Assembly (NCBI GenBank): GCA_021399435.1
Contig: JAJTUP010000035.1
Span: 248,001-312,000, forward strand
DNA from: Diaporthe sp. PMI_573
Lineage: Eukaryota; Ascomycota; Sordariomycetes; Diaporthales; Diaporthaceae
Direction: 5' to 3'
Length of the DNA: 64,000 nt
Under the pieces are notes generated by a model. It did no database searches. It had not been told where the DNA came from and saw only the letters and a list, made by a program, of their open reading frames with translations. Within the stretch, counting starts at the first letter, position 1, and the number at the start of each line of letters is the position of its first letter. The position numbers and the translations under genes were made by a program. Below are positions 11,130 to 22,133 of this stretch, one piece after another.

Positions 11130-11782
11130 TCAATCCCTGATCTTATCAATACACCCAAAATAATGCCTCCTCCAAACCTCCTCCCTGTTCGCACCCGTCC
11201 TGGCCGTCTGCCTCGTACCTCCATCATTGCTCCTTCGGTTTCTCCTCTCCTCCTCCGTGACGACCTCCAGAAGCCGCCAATCATATGCAGGAACAACCTC
11301 CACCCGACCATCCCGCCTGCGCAACGGTCTGGACTCAAGCTCTCGCAAGAACGCGCTTGTGGCCTCGCTGCGGTGGCGTTCCACAAGCACGAGCCTCCGG
11401 TGTCTCATTCTGGCACCAGCCTGGGCCACCTGGGAGGCGAGCCATGACGGAATGTCGGTGAAGACGCCGCTGACACCGTGAGCTGGTAGTAGGTCCTCGG
11501 TGAGCAGGGGCATGTTGGCGATGCATGGGGAGAGAAGCAGAAGGGTGTCCGCCAAGGCGCATGCACCACCGGCATACCCGCACGACACGGCCGAAGAACT
11601 CTGAGGCCGGGTAGGGCATGGGTTAGATAGTGTCGGAGCTGTTGGTGGAGGCAGTACAGAGCTGTTGGTGTCTTTAGCGTCATGTTCTGTCGCACCACTC
11701 GGCAGGCGCGGCAATGTGGGTATAGGGAGGTCCCCTTGGGAGGATGGCACCGACATGATATCTTCTCAGCCCTTGAGTACAA
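11130..11782 (-). pseudogene. Degenerate unknown coding relic
   Basis: GC-rich stretch with several long overlapping minus-strand frames. The clearest protein-like piece (about 11200-11460) reads DIPSWLASQVAQAGARMRHR and then VERHRSEATSAFLRELE and VVPAYDWRLLEVV. Another frame upstream (11500-11780) reads CHPPKGTSLYPHCRACRVV. The pieces could belong to one decayed gene, but I do not recognise the family, and a LINE-associated origin cannot be excluded. Confidence 0.3.
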
Positions 11783-12537
11783 TGACTCAACCCTCTACTA
11801 CCTAGATGAAGAGGACTCCTGTGGCAGCGTTGCCCAGCGAGTGACTATTCGGCGAGACCAGCAGCTGGCGGTAGGGCTCACAGGGCAATGCAGCCGGAAG
11901 CGAGGCTCCGGGGGGCCGGCGTCGTCGGCGCCGGCGGCGATATCCTCAAGCTTGAAGCCAGCAGCTAAAAAAGCGAGTTAAAGAAACCAGGTTTTTTAAC
12001 CCGCTTGACAGGTAAAGTACTCTGCTGAAATAGAAGTTTGATTCTAGATTCAGTCATGCGGATTTCAGATGACAGGGCTGAGCACCTCAAGTTCTTCCTA
12101 ACGTTAACCGGGATGAGAGAGAATTGTGTATTGGCAGGCTGCCTTCTAATTCATTTCATGACGCGAGGGACTCAATTGAAATACAACTATTAGACCCCAG
12201 AGCTTTTTCGAGACGCGCTGCAGGGAGCAAGGAACTGTGCCATAAGATGGTTCTAGTAAACATACTGTATCATGTATTTATTGTATGGATTTATAGGCTT
12301 TAGGTCCCCTTATGAACGTAAACAAAGCTACAAAGGAGAGGATTAGGCGAACCGGGCTCATAACTGTGGTGGTAACGACTGTGTATTCATTCTTCCATGT
12401 TCTATGGTCTGGGAAGAGAGGTGAGCTACTGAGAGGGCACTCAGAATGCATATGCAGTTACAATTTGAAACACCAAGCCATTCCCGTTCGTTCACGACTT
12501 CCAATGTAAAACGCCGTGTTATATCTCCATCGTTAGT
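11783..12537. other. Intergenic
   Basis: No supported gene. AT-rich, with only short random-looking frames. Confidence 0.45.
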
Positions 12538-13212
12538 TTAATCCCTGTATCTAAATGGCCGTTTGACTTTTCGCCCAGTGCGAGTCAGCTGAACGGGACT
12601 CATCAGTGCCTGATCCGAACTGGATTGTTGTATTGACATGTGCAACTTTCGAGGTATATTAACTCGGTTGCATTCCCGCTTGGCCACCGAGCCGGCGGTA
12701 GCTATCCGTTGCTTCCGCTTTCTCTTTGCATTCGTCGACGTTGCTCCTTCTTGCAAGGTCTCATCCTCTTGCCAAGAAATCGACGGGCGTAAATTTGCAG
12801 TGATGTTTTGCCACGGTGCTTGAGTGTTCACTTCTGAACTTCTTGTTGATCTGTCGCCCGATGGAGATTGCGCCGCATCGCTGAGAGTTGCATGCTGTTT
12901 CCCTCGTCGAGGATTTAGCTCTCGCAGATTGAAATCATCCTTGTTCTGGTAATTGGGTCGGTGTGGCGTAGGATTGCATGATTTGAGTAACGGTATATAA
13001 GGATTACAAATTGGAAAATATACTGAGTCACGATTGTTCTCATCTTTCCATTCCTCACGAGGTGGTGGAGAGAAGCCATGACTGGGGTCAACCAGATTTG
13101 GCTCTCTATCAAATAAGGTTTTTCTCATTTTGCACTCAGAGCAAACGCATTGATTGGTTTCGTCGCAGTCATCACAATGACTAGTATCGGATTCTTCAGC
13201 TTCACCAATCAT
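12538..13212 (-). CDS. Unknown 224-aa protein with N-terminal cysteine cluster
   Basis: An intact frame from an ATG at 13212. The N-terminus holds closely spaced cysteines (CDDCDETNQCVCSECKMRK), which could bind metal. The middle is Ser/Asn-rich and probably disordered. A basic stretch follows (NAKRKRKQRIATAGSVAKRE), possibly a nuclear localisation signal. The C-terminus LTRTGRKVKRPFRYRD resembles short basic tails seen in some fungal transposase-like proteins (weak recollection, not a domain call). No catalytic motif is visible. It may be a nuclear protein, a transposon accessory product or a domesticated fragment. Confidence 0.5.
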   Translation of the reverse strand: MIGEAEESDTSHCDDCDETNQCVCSECKMRKTLFDREPNLVDPSHGFSPPPREEWKDENNRDSVYFPICNPYIPLLKSCNPTPHRPNYQNKDDFNLRELNPRRGKQHATLSDAAQSPSGDRSTRSSEVNTQAPWQNITANLRPSISWQEDETLQEGATSTNAKRKRKQRIATAGSVAKRECNRVNIPRKLHMSIQQSSSDQALMSPVQLTRTGRKVKRPFRYRD

Positions 13213-13626
13213 AATTGTGGAGTATAGATTTGCGGAAGAGTGAAATCACAGCACCATATTCAAAGGAGTTTAGACTGCCAATGATTCAAATAAATAAGAC
13301 TTGCTTACGTTATATAATGTGCGTTACTGTAACAGAGCTACCTTAAATTTTAATGCCAGTATCTTTCATTGTACTTAATGTCAGGTTCCCTCTGCAGCTT
13401 TAGAAGTACCCGCCTTATACAAGTACTGATTACCACGGGAATAAATAATACACCGGATTTTAGTTGGCGGTGTACTCTTTCGTGCAAAAAGGTATTAAAG
13501 TACTGTACGTCTTTGGACTTCCAGAGCGAAAAGGGATCACCTTTAGAAAAATACAATACTTATTTGAAGGTACACTGTAGTCCGAGTCAGGTGAAAATAA
13601 AGTCTCGAGCAGGATATTTTCTCTAA
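13213..13626. other. Intergenic
   Basis: No gene seen. A small frame at 13369-13626 has no recognisable features. Confidence 0.4.
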
Positions 13627-14163
13627 CTAGAAGCCGATCTCAACCTAGCCATTCAGCAATATGAGGAAGCCCTAGGCAGTTTCTCGTCTCGTATTCTTGA
13701 TCGCTTAAGAGCTGGCCGGGATTTGCTTATAATATACTCTGAAAGCAAACAGTGGTTGATGGCCTATCGAGCCGCCTCTACTACAGTGTCCCTCATTCCG
13801 CTGCTCACACCTCGTTCTCTCGAAAATTCAGACAAGCAACACTTACTGCTCCAAGTTGCCTGTCTCGCTTCCAATGCTGCCGCCGTTGCGTTGATGGCGG
13901 ACAGACTACCGAATGAAGCCGTACGGCCTCTTGAGCTTGGCCGTGGGGTCATCATAGGCTCCTTGCACGAGAGGCGTGCCGATGTCTCTGCCCTTCAGCA
14001 GAAGCATCCCCAGCTGGCAGAGGAATTTATAGATCTCCGGAATCAGCTGGGTCCTACTCTGATTTGCACCCACAGTTGGTCGATTAACCCACGGGTAACT
14101 GTCTCCTCGGAAAGAGGAAGAGAATACATGGTTTCGGCTGCGTACGGCCAGGAATCAACGTAG
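13627..14163 (+). pseudogene. Fragment of a fungal TPR/CHAT-domain protein
   Basis: An open frame without a start, opening just after a stop at 13624. It reads LNLAIQQYEEALGSFSSRI, DRLRAGRDLL, WLMAYRAASTTVSLIPLLTP and ELGRGVIIGSLHERRADVS, then HPQLAEEFIDLRNQLG. This is the segment that links the TPR array to the C-terminal CHAT (caspase-like) protease domain in large fungal TPR-CHAT proteins. The CHAT domain itself is absent: the frame degenerates after about 14060 and stops at 14163, next to a LINE ORF1 on the other strand. It is clearly a piece of a bigger gene. Confidence 0.75.
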
Positions 14164-14298
14164 AGATGAGATGGTCACACTAAAAAGATGCCCTAATATT
14201 GGTAGTGATAGTGATTAGAGAACTATTTCGATCGTGATAATATACTCGCTCAAACATACATTTTCCCTGTTTGACCCAAACTTCCCAAGACCGTTTTT

Positions 14299-15195
14299 CT
14301 ACGAAGCAGCCCTTGAATCTCTCACATCCTCGAACTTTTCGTGACCACCTGGGTACAGTTGGTCTCGGAGCACTCTTGCACCTGGAGCCTTCTTGGCCTC
14401 GATGATCGCCTTGATCCTCTTCAGTTCTTCCTCGTTCCTACCAATCACCCTCAGGCGGTTGGTATTCCGTCCATCTTTGGTGACTGCAACACATCGCCAA
14501 CTCGGCTGGTCGCTGGACATTCGCATTTCCTGTTCAACGGTTTTGCGAATCATTGCCGGTGTAGCGTCTCCAATGTGATCCTCGGGCACCCTGGATGTGT
14601 CCACTGTGCAGAACACCGGCTTTGGAGTCGCCGATCGGGCCGTAGATGGAGATTGGATGGGAGTACTAACGGGTGTCATTCTGGCCGCGTCTGCATATGT
14701 CCGGCCCGGCGATCGTGGTGCCTGAGCCTTACTCAGTGTATCCAGCTGTAGTCGGGTCTGCTCCAGCTTGTCGCAAACCTGGGTAAGCTGCTGTCGGACT
14801 TGCGATAATTCTTGTGCCATCTGGGCCGTAGTCCTAGTAACTTCCTCAGCCATGCGGTCCCTAAGCTTAGCAAACTCGAGCTGAAATTCCGCCTTCATCG
14901 ATTCCATTCTCTTATTGAAATCTTGTTCCAGGAGTCGTTTTAGGCTCTGGGCAACCTCGCTCATGCTACCAGCTGCCTTAGGCGCGGCCCGTTTCTTAGC
15001 TCGGGTATGACTCGGAGTTCCCTCACTGCTCTCCTCTTCCTGCCATTCCATAGCACCTTTTTGCTGCTTGGATTCCAACGCCCTCGTCGTTCTGGTCCTT
15101 TTACGCAGGGGACGATGACATCCCCCGCCCGGAACATCCTGTTCGCCTTCCATGACGACAATGACGTCTGATGCGGGGTTCGCAACACCAGACAT
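14299..15195 (-). mobile_element. ORF1 (gag-like) of a Tad-like LINE, 3' truncated
   Basis: A 298-aa frame from an ATG at 15195. It has a coiled-coil-prone middle (residues about 80-150, many E/Q/L/R) and then TYADAARMTP. Near the end it has the ORF1 signature of fungal non-LTR elements: ATPAMIRKTVEQEMR, TKDGRNTNRLRVIGR and KAPGARVLRDQLYP. After the last motif the family similarity stops abruptly at about 14345. The expected zinc knuckles and ORF2 are missing. It lies in the same orientation as, and upstream of, the reverse-transcriptase fragment at 10.4-11.0 kb. Both may derive from one element later broken up (inference). Confidence 0.8.
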
Positions 15196-16149
15196 CCACC
15201 AGTGGCCAGAATCTCCGCCAAGCTGCCACCAGGTATTTCAAAGGTTGTAAAGAAGATAAAATATTTAGATTCGAGATCCGAAACCAATTGCAGGATTCGA
15301 CGTTGGGGGGCTGGTTTTGTCATGACGGACATATTGATGCCTCAGGCACACACCTCTTGGCTACCCGTCACATCTGACAGGTACATTTAGGAAGAGTGAG
15401 GCAGAGCACGGACCTCACAGCCTCCATTGGAAATCATACAGGACAACCGGGCTGCAAAGCCCTACGCGCAAGTACCAACGTCGCCACTAGACAACGCGCC
15501 GAGACGATCTCAGAGGCTGGGAGCTCTACGAGACCGACCACGCCTCAGCGCACGAGGGAGGCCGGCGATCCCGAGTTCGTGATCGATGGTATGGCTGAGA
15601 AGGTCTCGACTTTTTTTAACACTAATTATGGTCAAACTTGTCGTGGTACCGCAAGAAGTCCCTATGACCCGAGCAGGCTGCGAGCAGCCCGTGGAGCGGA
15701 AACGCAGACAAATCTACAGTGCATCGATCTATTCTGAGATACTAAAATTTCAAAAAGTATCCGAGGGAAAATAGGGTAAATTTTGTTTTAATCTCAACAC
15801 TTCGAAGTGTCTATTTGCGTTTATATTCACGCAGCGTGCTAAGACATTCACCTGTAAGGTATTTCCTGCCGCAGCAGCCTGTAGGTTTCGAAATTCCTAT
15901 TGCAGAGTTGGTGATAACCATTTCGTAAAGACATGGTCCTATAGTGCTGTACTTTTTATGTCCTTTTAGGTCGTCATAATAGTTTTGTGGAACACATGCC
16001 GCTGCACACACTGTCTACTGATCTAATTTCAGAGGCTTATGCAGTTGGCGGTCTAGCAAGGCCAAGGTCACCTGTAAAGTACAAATGGAAAGGAAAAAAG
16101 TTTAGGGAGTTTACTGCAAAGGACACAACCGTGAGCCCCTTTTGAACAG
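15196..16149. other. Intergenic; small cysteine-rich minus-strand frame at 15811-16011
   Basis: The part next to 15195 may be the LINE 5' UTR. The frame 15811-16011 (minus) lacks an ATG but encodes 66 residues with six cysteines (GPCLYEMVIT, GCCGRKYLTGEC). It could be the last exon of a small protein. No upstream exon could be assigned. Confidence 0.3.
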
Positions 16150-16815
16150 CTAGTAAAGTACTTTGATAAAATTTCGAAGTGCTGCATAGTACGCACATGG
16201 AAATATACCCAAACAAGTACCCATTGAAGTGTGTTTCTAGAACATCCTACACCATAGTACTTCTCTCATCGTTGCAGAGCTAAATGTACCTGATTCCTTA
16301 AACATAAATATGGGAGTCCGGTAGTATATACTCCTTGATTAACAGGAGAGCGGTCTTTTACTGTTGACACAATCGGTGCCACTGTTTAGCAAGTTTGACT
16401 TACAAACTGGTGTTGCATCATTGCTCATACCACCTCCAAATGAATCCAGAAGCTCGAAGAAAAGTGGTGAAAAGAATTAAGCGTGAACGTGAGATGTTTC
16501 GAAAGCGGCTACGAACGATTATGAAAAAGGTAGAAGGACTTCATACTCAATGTGGGGGGGAGGTGTTTCTTGCCATTCACAAGAATGGAAAATTTTATGT
16601 GTTTTCCTCGAACCCAGAGAATAAAAGGTGGCCGCCGCCTCTGAGCGACATTGTTAGTCCAGACATCGCGTTGATTATCAACGTTTGGCGCTAATTGATT
16701 GTCAGATGCTCACATATCCATTGCCAGAAATTCATCATCCAACTAAAACTGGTGGCGCCCAAGGAGAGTGGGAAGAAGACGTTGATGAGGACAGCTCTGC
16801 AGATCACTAAAAATG
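16150..16815 (+). repeat. Inverted segmental duplication, copy A
   Basis: This segment aligns along its length with the reverse complement of about 25130-25800, including non-coding flanks (for example AGCTAAATGTACCTGATTCC at 16278). The copies have diverged by many substitutions and small indels. Both carry the MADS-like mini-gene. Confidence 0.85.
16440..16810 (+). CDS. MADS-box-like mini-protein, copy A (MADS core intact)
   Basis: Model: exon 16440-16652, intron 16653-16705 (GTTAGT...GTCAG, GCTAAT branch), exon 16706-16810; 105 aa. The core reads MFRKRLRTIMKKVEGLHTQC, then GGEVFLAIHKNGKFYVFSSN. This matches the MADS/SRF layout of a basic helix, KK.xE.L..xC, then a beta strand ending in FSS. 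An acidic tail (GEWEEDVDEDSSADH) follows. The splice sites and tail are conserved in the inverted copy at 25.1-25.6 kb, which supports the model. Compared with that copy, the region upstream of 16440 has two stop codons and an extra base, so this copy has lost about 45 N-terminal residues. The seven-G run at 16554-16560 keeps the frame here. Confidence 0.7.
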
Positions 16816-17058
16816 CGTCTCTCATTCCATTTACGCTGGAGGATTCACACGCAACTGCTTCATCTGGGGACAGGTATGCGGACGAGAGGCTGGCGAAAAA
16901 GATAATGCTTGCCTAGGTGCATGGGTGACGCCTCCTCAGCCTTGTAAAAGTGTTAGACATGCTCACACGGAATCAAAGAGGGAAAGGAACGATCCCAAAT
17001 ATATTTGCGCCAGTTTCTAGCGGCTTGTACATCAAGGTGATTTCCTGGTTCTTCTCGA

Positions 17059-17694
17059 TCAGGAACCACCGCGCGACGTGTATGATGGGACCATAGCGAC
17101 CACCAGCTCGCTAAGCACGTCTTGAGGTAAAGATTTGGCGAATTCAGCCTTGGAATCGGAGGTGTGCATGTACTCTGCCGCCCAGTCAATGAGCAGCCTC
17201 CTGACGGAGCATCCCTCCGGGGTGTCCTTCCACACCTGTACCATCAGCGGAGCAGAAGGTATTCTCATGGTAGCTCGCCGTACCCGTGTTATTGCGTCGA
17301 GCGTATTGTCGCAAAGACCGTCTATGCGGAGCTCATGTCCGAGCTTCCAAACTCCGATCAGAATTTCGTACGATGGAAAGAGGTGTTGCTCATTAGGGAT
17401 GACCGTGCCAGTGTACAGGAAATGTTGAACGAAGCCGAACACTTCGACGGGACAGTGAGGCAGTCGTACGAGGTACGAATCCTCAGCCATGCCGGCGAAT
17501 TTCTCGCGGTAGAAGGATGACTTTGCACAGAGAAAGTTCTTCTGCACGCCAAAGGGAACCTCTTCTGGGCCAACAAAGATTACAGCCAGCTCAGGGTGAG
17601 GCTCCAACCATGAGAAACTGTTGGCTCGAGGGCGGTTCGTGGCCTCGGTGGAGCTCGAGGCTGCTGGAGCACTGGGGCCAACTGGTACATCCAT
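17059..17694 (-). CDS. BTB/POZ-domain protein
   Basis: A single-exon gene of 211 aa from an ATG at 17694. After a Ala/Ser-rich start, residues about 35-110 form a BTB fold: ELAVIFVGPEEVPFGVQKNF, LCAKSSFYREKFAGM, and LPHCPVEVFGFVQHFLYTG. The C-terminal part (LGHELRIDGLCDNTLDAITR, then RRLLIDWAAEYM) is the helical tail common in fungal BTB proteins. Such proteins can be Cullin-3 adaptors, but no second domain is present to suggest a target. The last few residues (TSRGGS) may reflect an early stop: an alternative frame stays open beyond 17059. Confidence 0.8.
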   Translation of the reverse strand: MDVPVGPSAPAASSSTEATNRPRANSFSWLEPHPELAVIFVGPEEVPFGVQKNFLCAKSSFYREKFAGMAEDSYLVRLPHCPVEVFGFVQHFLYTGTVIPNEQHLFPSYEILIGVWKLGHELRIDGLCDNTLDAITRVRRATMRIPSAPLMVQVWKDTPEGCSVRRLLIDWAAEYMHTSDSKAEFAKSLPQDVLSELVVAMVPSYTSRGGS

Positions 17695-18389
17695 AATGCG
17701 AGCTGAGCGAGTGATGGTCTATGGTATGTGACTTCAGATGAGTAAAAGACTGACACATAATTAAAACTGAATACCAAGGTCAGGTGAGTCAAAGTACATG
17801 GGTAATTGACAGCGATCCACCCAAATATTTAACATAGAACTGCTTCCGAGCGACAGATCACGAAAGAAAACAAATAATGTCATGTGCTTACATCCTCCAG
17901 GTCCCAACTGTCCAAAGCTCTTGGTATGATGTTTCCGGCATCAATAAGCCGCCTGGTTCAAAACTATACATAGGGGAAACTTCCGTCAAATGCCAAGGGG
18001 GACCAACGTTGACACCTTCATGTAGTCTATCACTGCGTATTTCCGGGTAAGCTTGTGCTCCATGAGCAGGCGAGCACCGGGACTTCCATGTACTGCATAC
18101 AACTTTTAAGAGTTATTCAACAGCGGATCGGAGCTCGAGTAGAGTTTTTAATTATTGTTTTCCTCAGGAATCAAACATCTCAATTAGGATGGAATAACAT
18201 TGCAAATATCGTCGAGTCAGAAAAAGAGCCATCCGCCCATTCAGTCTGGGAGTGTGTTGCGGCTATACTTTCACTGCATGCGTCTCTGATCACACAGTAT
18301 TCCTGAATATAGTAACTCAAATAGTAACTCAAAAAACAAAACATTTCAACAGAAACTGTTGAAGGCGGCCGAGATAAAGCTAAAAGGAG
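17695..18389. other. Intergenic
   Basis: Likely promoter of the BTB gene at the left. No coding frame is supported. Confidence 0.4.
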
Positions 18390-18623
18390 TCAACCTACCG
18401 TAAAATAAGGATATTGAGGGGGTTGAGGAGGTCGGAGAGGTTGGAGATATTGATAGTTTTCAGGATCGGAATTTGTATCAAAGAGGTCGGAGCTTGTCTG
18501 GCGTGCCGCCTCACAACCGAGCCCAGCTTCAAGGTTTTGTGTCCAGTATCTGTTGTCCTCAAGGAATACACCGTTGACACTCTGGCTGAAGTCCTGCTGA
18601 GAGCCAGCTGCTTCGGCCTCCAT
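18390..18623 (-). CDS. Possible first exon of an unknown gene
   Basis: A 77-codon frame from an ATG at 18623 with biased composition (QPLRPPQPPQYPY near the end). It runs into a good donor, GTAGGT, at about 18401, so it could be a first exon. No convincing second exon is visible on the left, where BTB promoter sequence lies. It is either an orphan exon or chance. Confidence 0.25.
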   Translation of the reverse strand: MEAEAAGSQQDFSQSVNGVFLEDNRYWTQNLEAGLGCEAARQTSSDLFDTNSDPENYQYLQPLRPPQPPQYPYFTVG

Positions 18624-18967
18624 AGCACGTTAGTTGTGCATTTTGGTCAATTGAGATCTACTCTGCGAAAGAAAATATGATGAGGCGGCCCTTTGTTCTT
18701 ATAGTTTTTGCATTTTGGTCACAGCCCCGCATATTACGCAAAGTTTTGGAGCCTGAAGTAGTCTGTGCCACCCGTTTGCGGCTTAACTCACTGGCTCACA
18801 GCCTGCACACTTATAGCTACCTACCTTGAGAGCGCCATCCAACTCTAATGCCCAAGTCGAGCCTAAGCAAATCGACTGCCTGACTTGCGCCTTCCTCGCC
18901 GGAACAGACGCACTGGAAACTTACACATCAGCGCGCACTACAGGCAACGAAACTGTCAACTGTCAAC

Positions 18968-20130
18968 ATGTCCAACCCCTCCCCCCCCACCGACCCAAAT
19001 GTTACTGCTTCCCAGGGCAATGATACTGGTATGCCCATCCCCGTCCTTGTCCAACGCAATACGACGCGAACATGCTTTCTGCCTCTTGATCGAAACACTG
19101 CCCGCAGGATCTCTTCTGTATGGCCTCATATTGTCGGCTGACCTTTTATGTCTCTTCAAACTACATAGAGGCTTCCGTCATAACCGTGAACACCAAGACG
19201 TCAACCGCAAATTTCCCTCCTTCCAAGACCGATAAGCCCCGTCCTCACGCTTGTACCACTTGTGCCCGAGCATTCACTCGCTTGGAGCACCTCAAGAGAC
19301 ATGAAAGGTGCCATACCAAAGAGAAGCCATTCGAGTGCCCAGACTGCAAACGCCGCTCCGCCAGACAGGACCTCCTCCTCCGTCACCGGCAGAAGCTGCA
19401 CCATTTCATAGCACCGTCGGCTCGTTCTTCCAACCACCGTGAGGGCGCGAGCGGTGTCACTATCGGCCAACCTCGCACTCGCAAGAACAGCATCGCCGGG
19501 CCAATCCACACTGCTCCTCTGAGCCCGGCACCACTGTGGCCAGGGGCTAACAACATCAGCGTTCTGGACAGCGCCGCAATGGCCGAAGGAGTCAATGCCG
19601 GAGTTGCCCTCATGCATCCGCCCCCTAGCCGCCACGACAGCCTCATTGGCCCACCCTTCCACGTCATTCACGGCCAGAGTTATGAAATGTCGTCGGTCAT
19701 TGGCGACTCGGGCAGGCAACATGGACTTATAAAGATGGAGACCAACGGCTTTAGCTACGACCAGAGCCTCCGCACTGCGCCTACCAATGTCGTTTTGCGC
19801 GAAGGTTTTACGCATGACCTCTTCGGGTCCCCGAAAATCTCTGCCCAGGCCCTCCATGTCGGCATTGATCAGCAGTCCATCGGCATTGATCTGATTCTTC
19901 CCTCCTTCCACGACCTGCCGGACCTGTCATCCCAAGCCGCTGAGTTTAGAGTGGAGGACCTCAGCAAAGATGGCCAAAATAACCTTCAGTCGCGCGCAAG
20001 TGGCCAGGGCTTGCCGCCCGATCGCCCAGGTTTGCTCGTGGAGTCACAGGATCAGATGTGGGCTGACTGGCAGGACGAATCGCAAACAAGTCATCACCCG
20101 CTTGCAGGCCACGCTTGCACTACATTTTAA
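18968..20130 (+). CDS. AmdX-like C2H2 zinc-finger protein, C-terminally truncated
   Basis: Exon 1 (18968-19028) encodes MSNPSPPTDPNVTASQGNDT. A 140-nt intron 19029-19168 (GTATGC...CATAG) joins in frame to exon 2. The 340-aa product has two adjacent C2H2 fingers at about residues 49-69 (CTTCARAFTRLEHLKRH) and 77-98 (CPDCKRRSARQDLLLRH). They are preceded by DKPRPHAC and linked by TKEKPF, as in the Aspergillus AmdX family of transcription activators. All zinc ligands are kept, but finger 2 has Ser where the family has the core Phe. The downstream RTRKNSIAG region also matches. The family is normally around three times longer with a large C-terminal half, which is absent. This looks like a truncated paralogue. 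Confidence 0.78.
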
Positions 20131-20946
20131 ACACCCACCCACCCACTCCTACGAAGACAAAGTAGAGGAAAATGTCTTGGCGTTTTTTGGAATAGATATA
20201 TGCTTTTTTAGATAGGGGCCGTCCCTGGGCTGTCCCCAGCCACAGTCGGCACGAATCACCGTGCCGGGCCACACACCAGCAAATTTGCGGGCAGTGGCCT
20301 CCCAGGGATTACCCGCTGCACGGCCAATAAAGTTGATTGAAACCCTCATGAATGTGCAGTGCAGTGGCAAGCAGATGTAATTTAGTGGGTTTATGTACTT
20401 AACAGAAGGTGTGGCGGAATATTTGTCCACCCGATGCAGCTATCCACGACGCCAGATGCTGGTATCCTACTATCCTGGTGTCTAAACAGACCCGCTGTGG
20501 ATTCTTCCGTGTGACACTCAAATAGTATCCGACAATCTCCTCTGCGTCTGAGATTATATCCCAAAGAATTGATTCGCACCTAAGTGAGAGAAGTCCTGCT
20601 GGGTACATTTGATTGAGCAGCAGGTTGGGATTTGAAAGGCAAAGTGTGAGAAGAACTTGGCAAGGTGACGAGGCATCGGCACCGACCTGCTGCCTCTCTG
20701 ACCGCCGCCCCCAACAGTGAGGATGAGAAACACGGCGTCCCAAGTATGTCGCCATGGCATGTGTCTCCCACGCTTTTCAGCATCACCATTCGGTGCCTCT
20801 AGCCTGCCTGCATCAATGTATTATCATTACATTCCCTTCCTAACCTCTCGAAGCCCTTAAACAAAATGGATTTCAACTATCTCTCCTTCCATTCTGTTCC
20901 TTACTACACGACTGTCTAGAATGACCAGTATGCTAACCCACAACAG
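20131..20946. other. Intergenic
   Basis: No coding frame supported. The last 20 bases before 20947 (GCTAACCCACAACAG) look like the 3' end of an intron belonging to the importin-alpha relic. Confidence 0.45.
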
Positions 20947-22133
20947 TTGTTCGAGGATCTCCCTCACAAGGTGCAGGGTATCTTTTCGGACCAGAGCAAT
21001 CTGCAAGTCCAGGCTACCAACTGGATCTCTGCTAGCTCTTCTTGATGACAGCCGCGAGCTCAGCATACTGCGCAACGCCACCTGGACCCTTAGCAACTTC
21101 TGCTGCAAGACCCCCCAGCCAGACTGGAACACAGTGCGTTTGAATCTGCCATCCTGGCACCCACTCCAGACCAAGCCTTCAGCTAACATAGTGCCGCAGA
21201 TTGCTCCTGCCCTTCCCGTGCTGTCCGAGCTGGTCTCTTCTGTGGACGATGAGGTCCTGATCAATGCCTGCTGGGCTATCTCCTACCTGTCCAACGGATC
21301 CAACGATAGGATTCAGGCCGTTATTGAAGCCGGTATCCCCCACCGTCTGGTCGAGTTGCTCATGCACGACTCCACCTCTGTGCAGAGTCTCGCGCTGCGC
21401 TCTGTCGGAAACATTGTCACCGGTGACAACGTCCAAACCCAGGTCATCATCAACTGCGGCGCCCTGCCCTGCCTACTGTCCCTCCTGGGTTCCAACAAGG
21501 ACGGCATCCAGAAGGAGGCGTCCTGGACGATCTCCAATATCACCGCCGGCAACTCAGCCCACATTCAGGCCGTTATTGACGCGAACATCATCCCGCCTCT
21601 GGTTCACTTGCTGTCCAACGGTGACCTTAAGACACGCAAGGAGGCTTGCTGGGCTATCAGCAATATTACTAGTAGAGGTCTACTAAATCCCGACCAGATC
21701 TGCTATGTCGTCGCTCAGGGCTGCATCAAGCCTCTGTGCGACCTTCTCGGCTGCGCAGACAGCAAGATCATCCAGATCGCTCTACACGGCCTCGAGGGCA
21801 TTCTTAAGGTTGGCGACGTAGACAAGCAGGCTGCCGGTGACACACCTGACGCCATCAACCGCTACGCCCTGTTGATTGATGAGTGCGGCGATATCAAGAA
21901 GATTCACAAGTGCCGGACCAACGCCAACGAGGAGATCTGCGTAAAGGCCTACAACATCATCGAGAAGTACTTCTCTGATGAGGATAATAAAAGCGGAGAC
22001 GGTATGGCAGAGGCACAAGGCCCCAATGGCACCTTCGGCTTTTTGCGCTGGTGCCAACGGTGGTCAAGGCGCCGCGCCTTTTAAGTTCAACAACGGCAAC
22101 GAAAATGAGTCTATGGTGGACTTGATGTGCTAG
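20947..22133 (+). pseudogene. Importin-alpha (karyopherin alpha) pseudogene with internal deletion
   Basis: Importin-alpha binds nuclear localisation signals through armadillo repeats. The relic begins after an intron acceptor with [14 protein letters not shown], the part following the IBB domain. At about 21020 it jumps, with a frame change, to [20 protein letters not shown]. The residues between (about the first three ARM repeats) are deleted. A 66-nt intron at 21134-21199 (GTGCGT...GCAG) is retained, so this is not a retrocopy. ARM repeats follow nearly intact ([59 protein letters not shown]). Near 22040 an extra base shifts the frame; the true C-terminus then reads [18 protein letters not shown] and ends at 22133. 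The IBB is also missing. Confidence 0.88.

Noticed and set aside
10386..15195. One continuous LINE insertion from ORF1 to the RT fragment
   Set aside because: Unrelated pieces lie between and both fragments are truncated, so a common origin is only possible, not shown.
21134..21199. Insertion of 22 extra residues in importin-alpha
   Set aside because: The segment is a 66-nt GT-AG intron that happens to be in frame.
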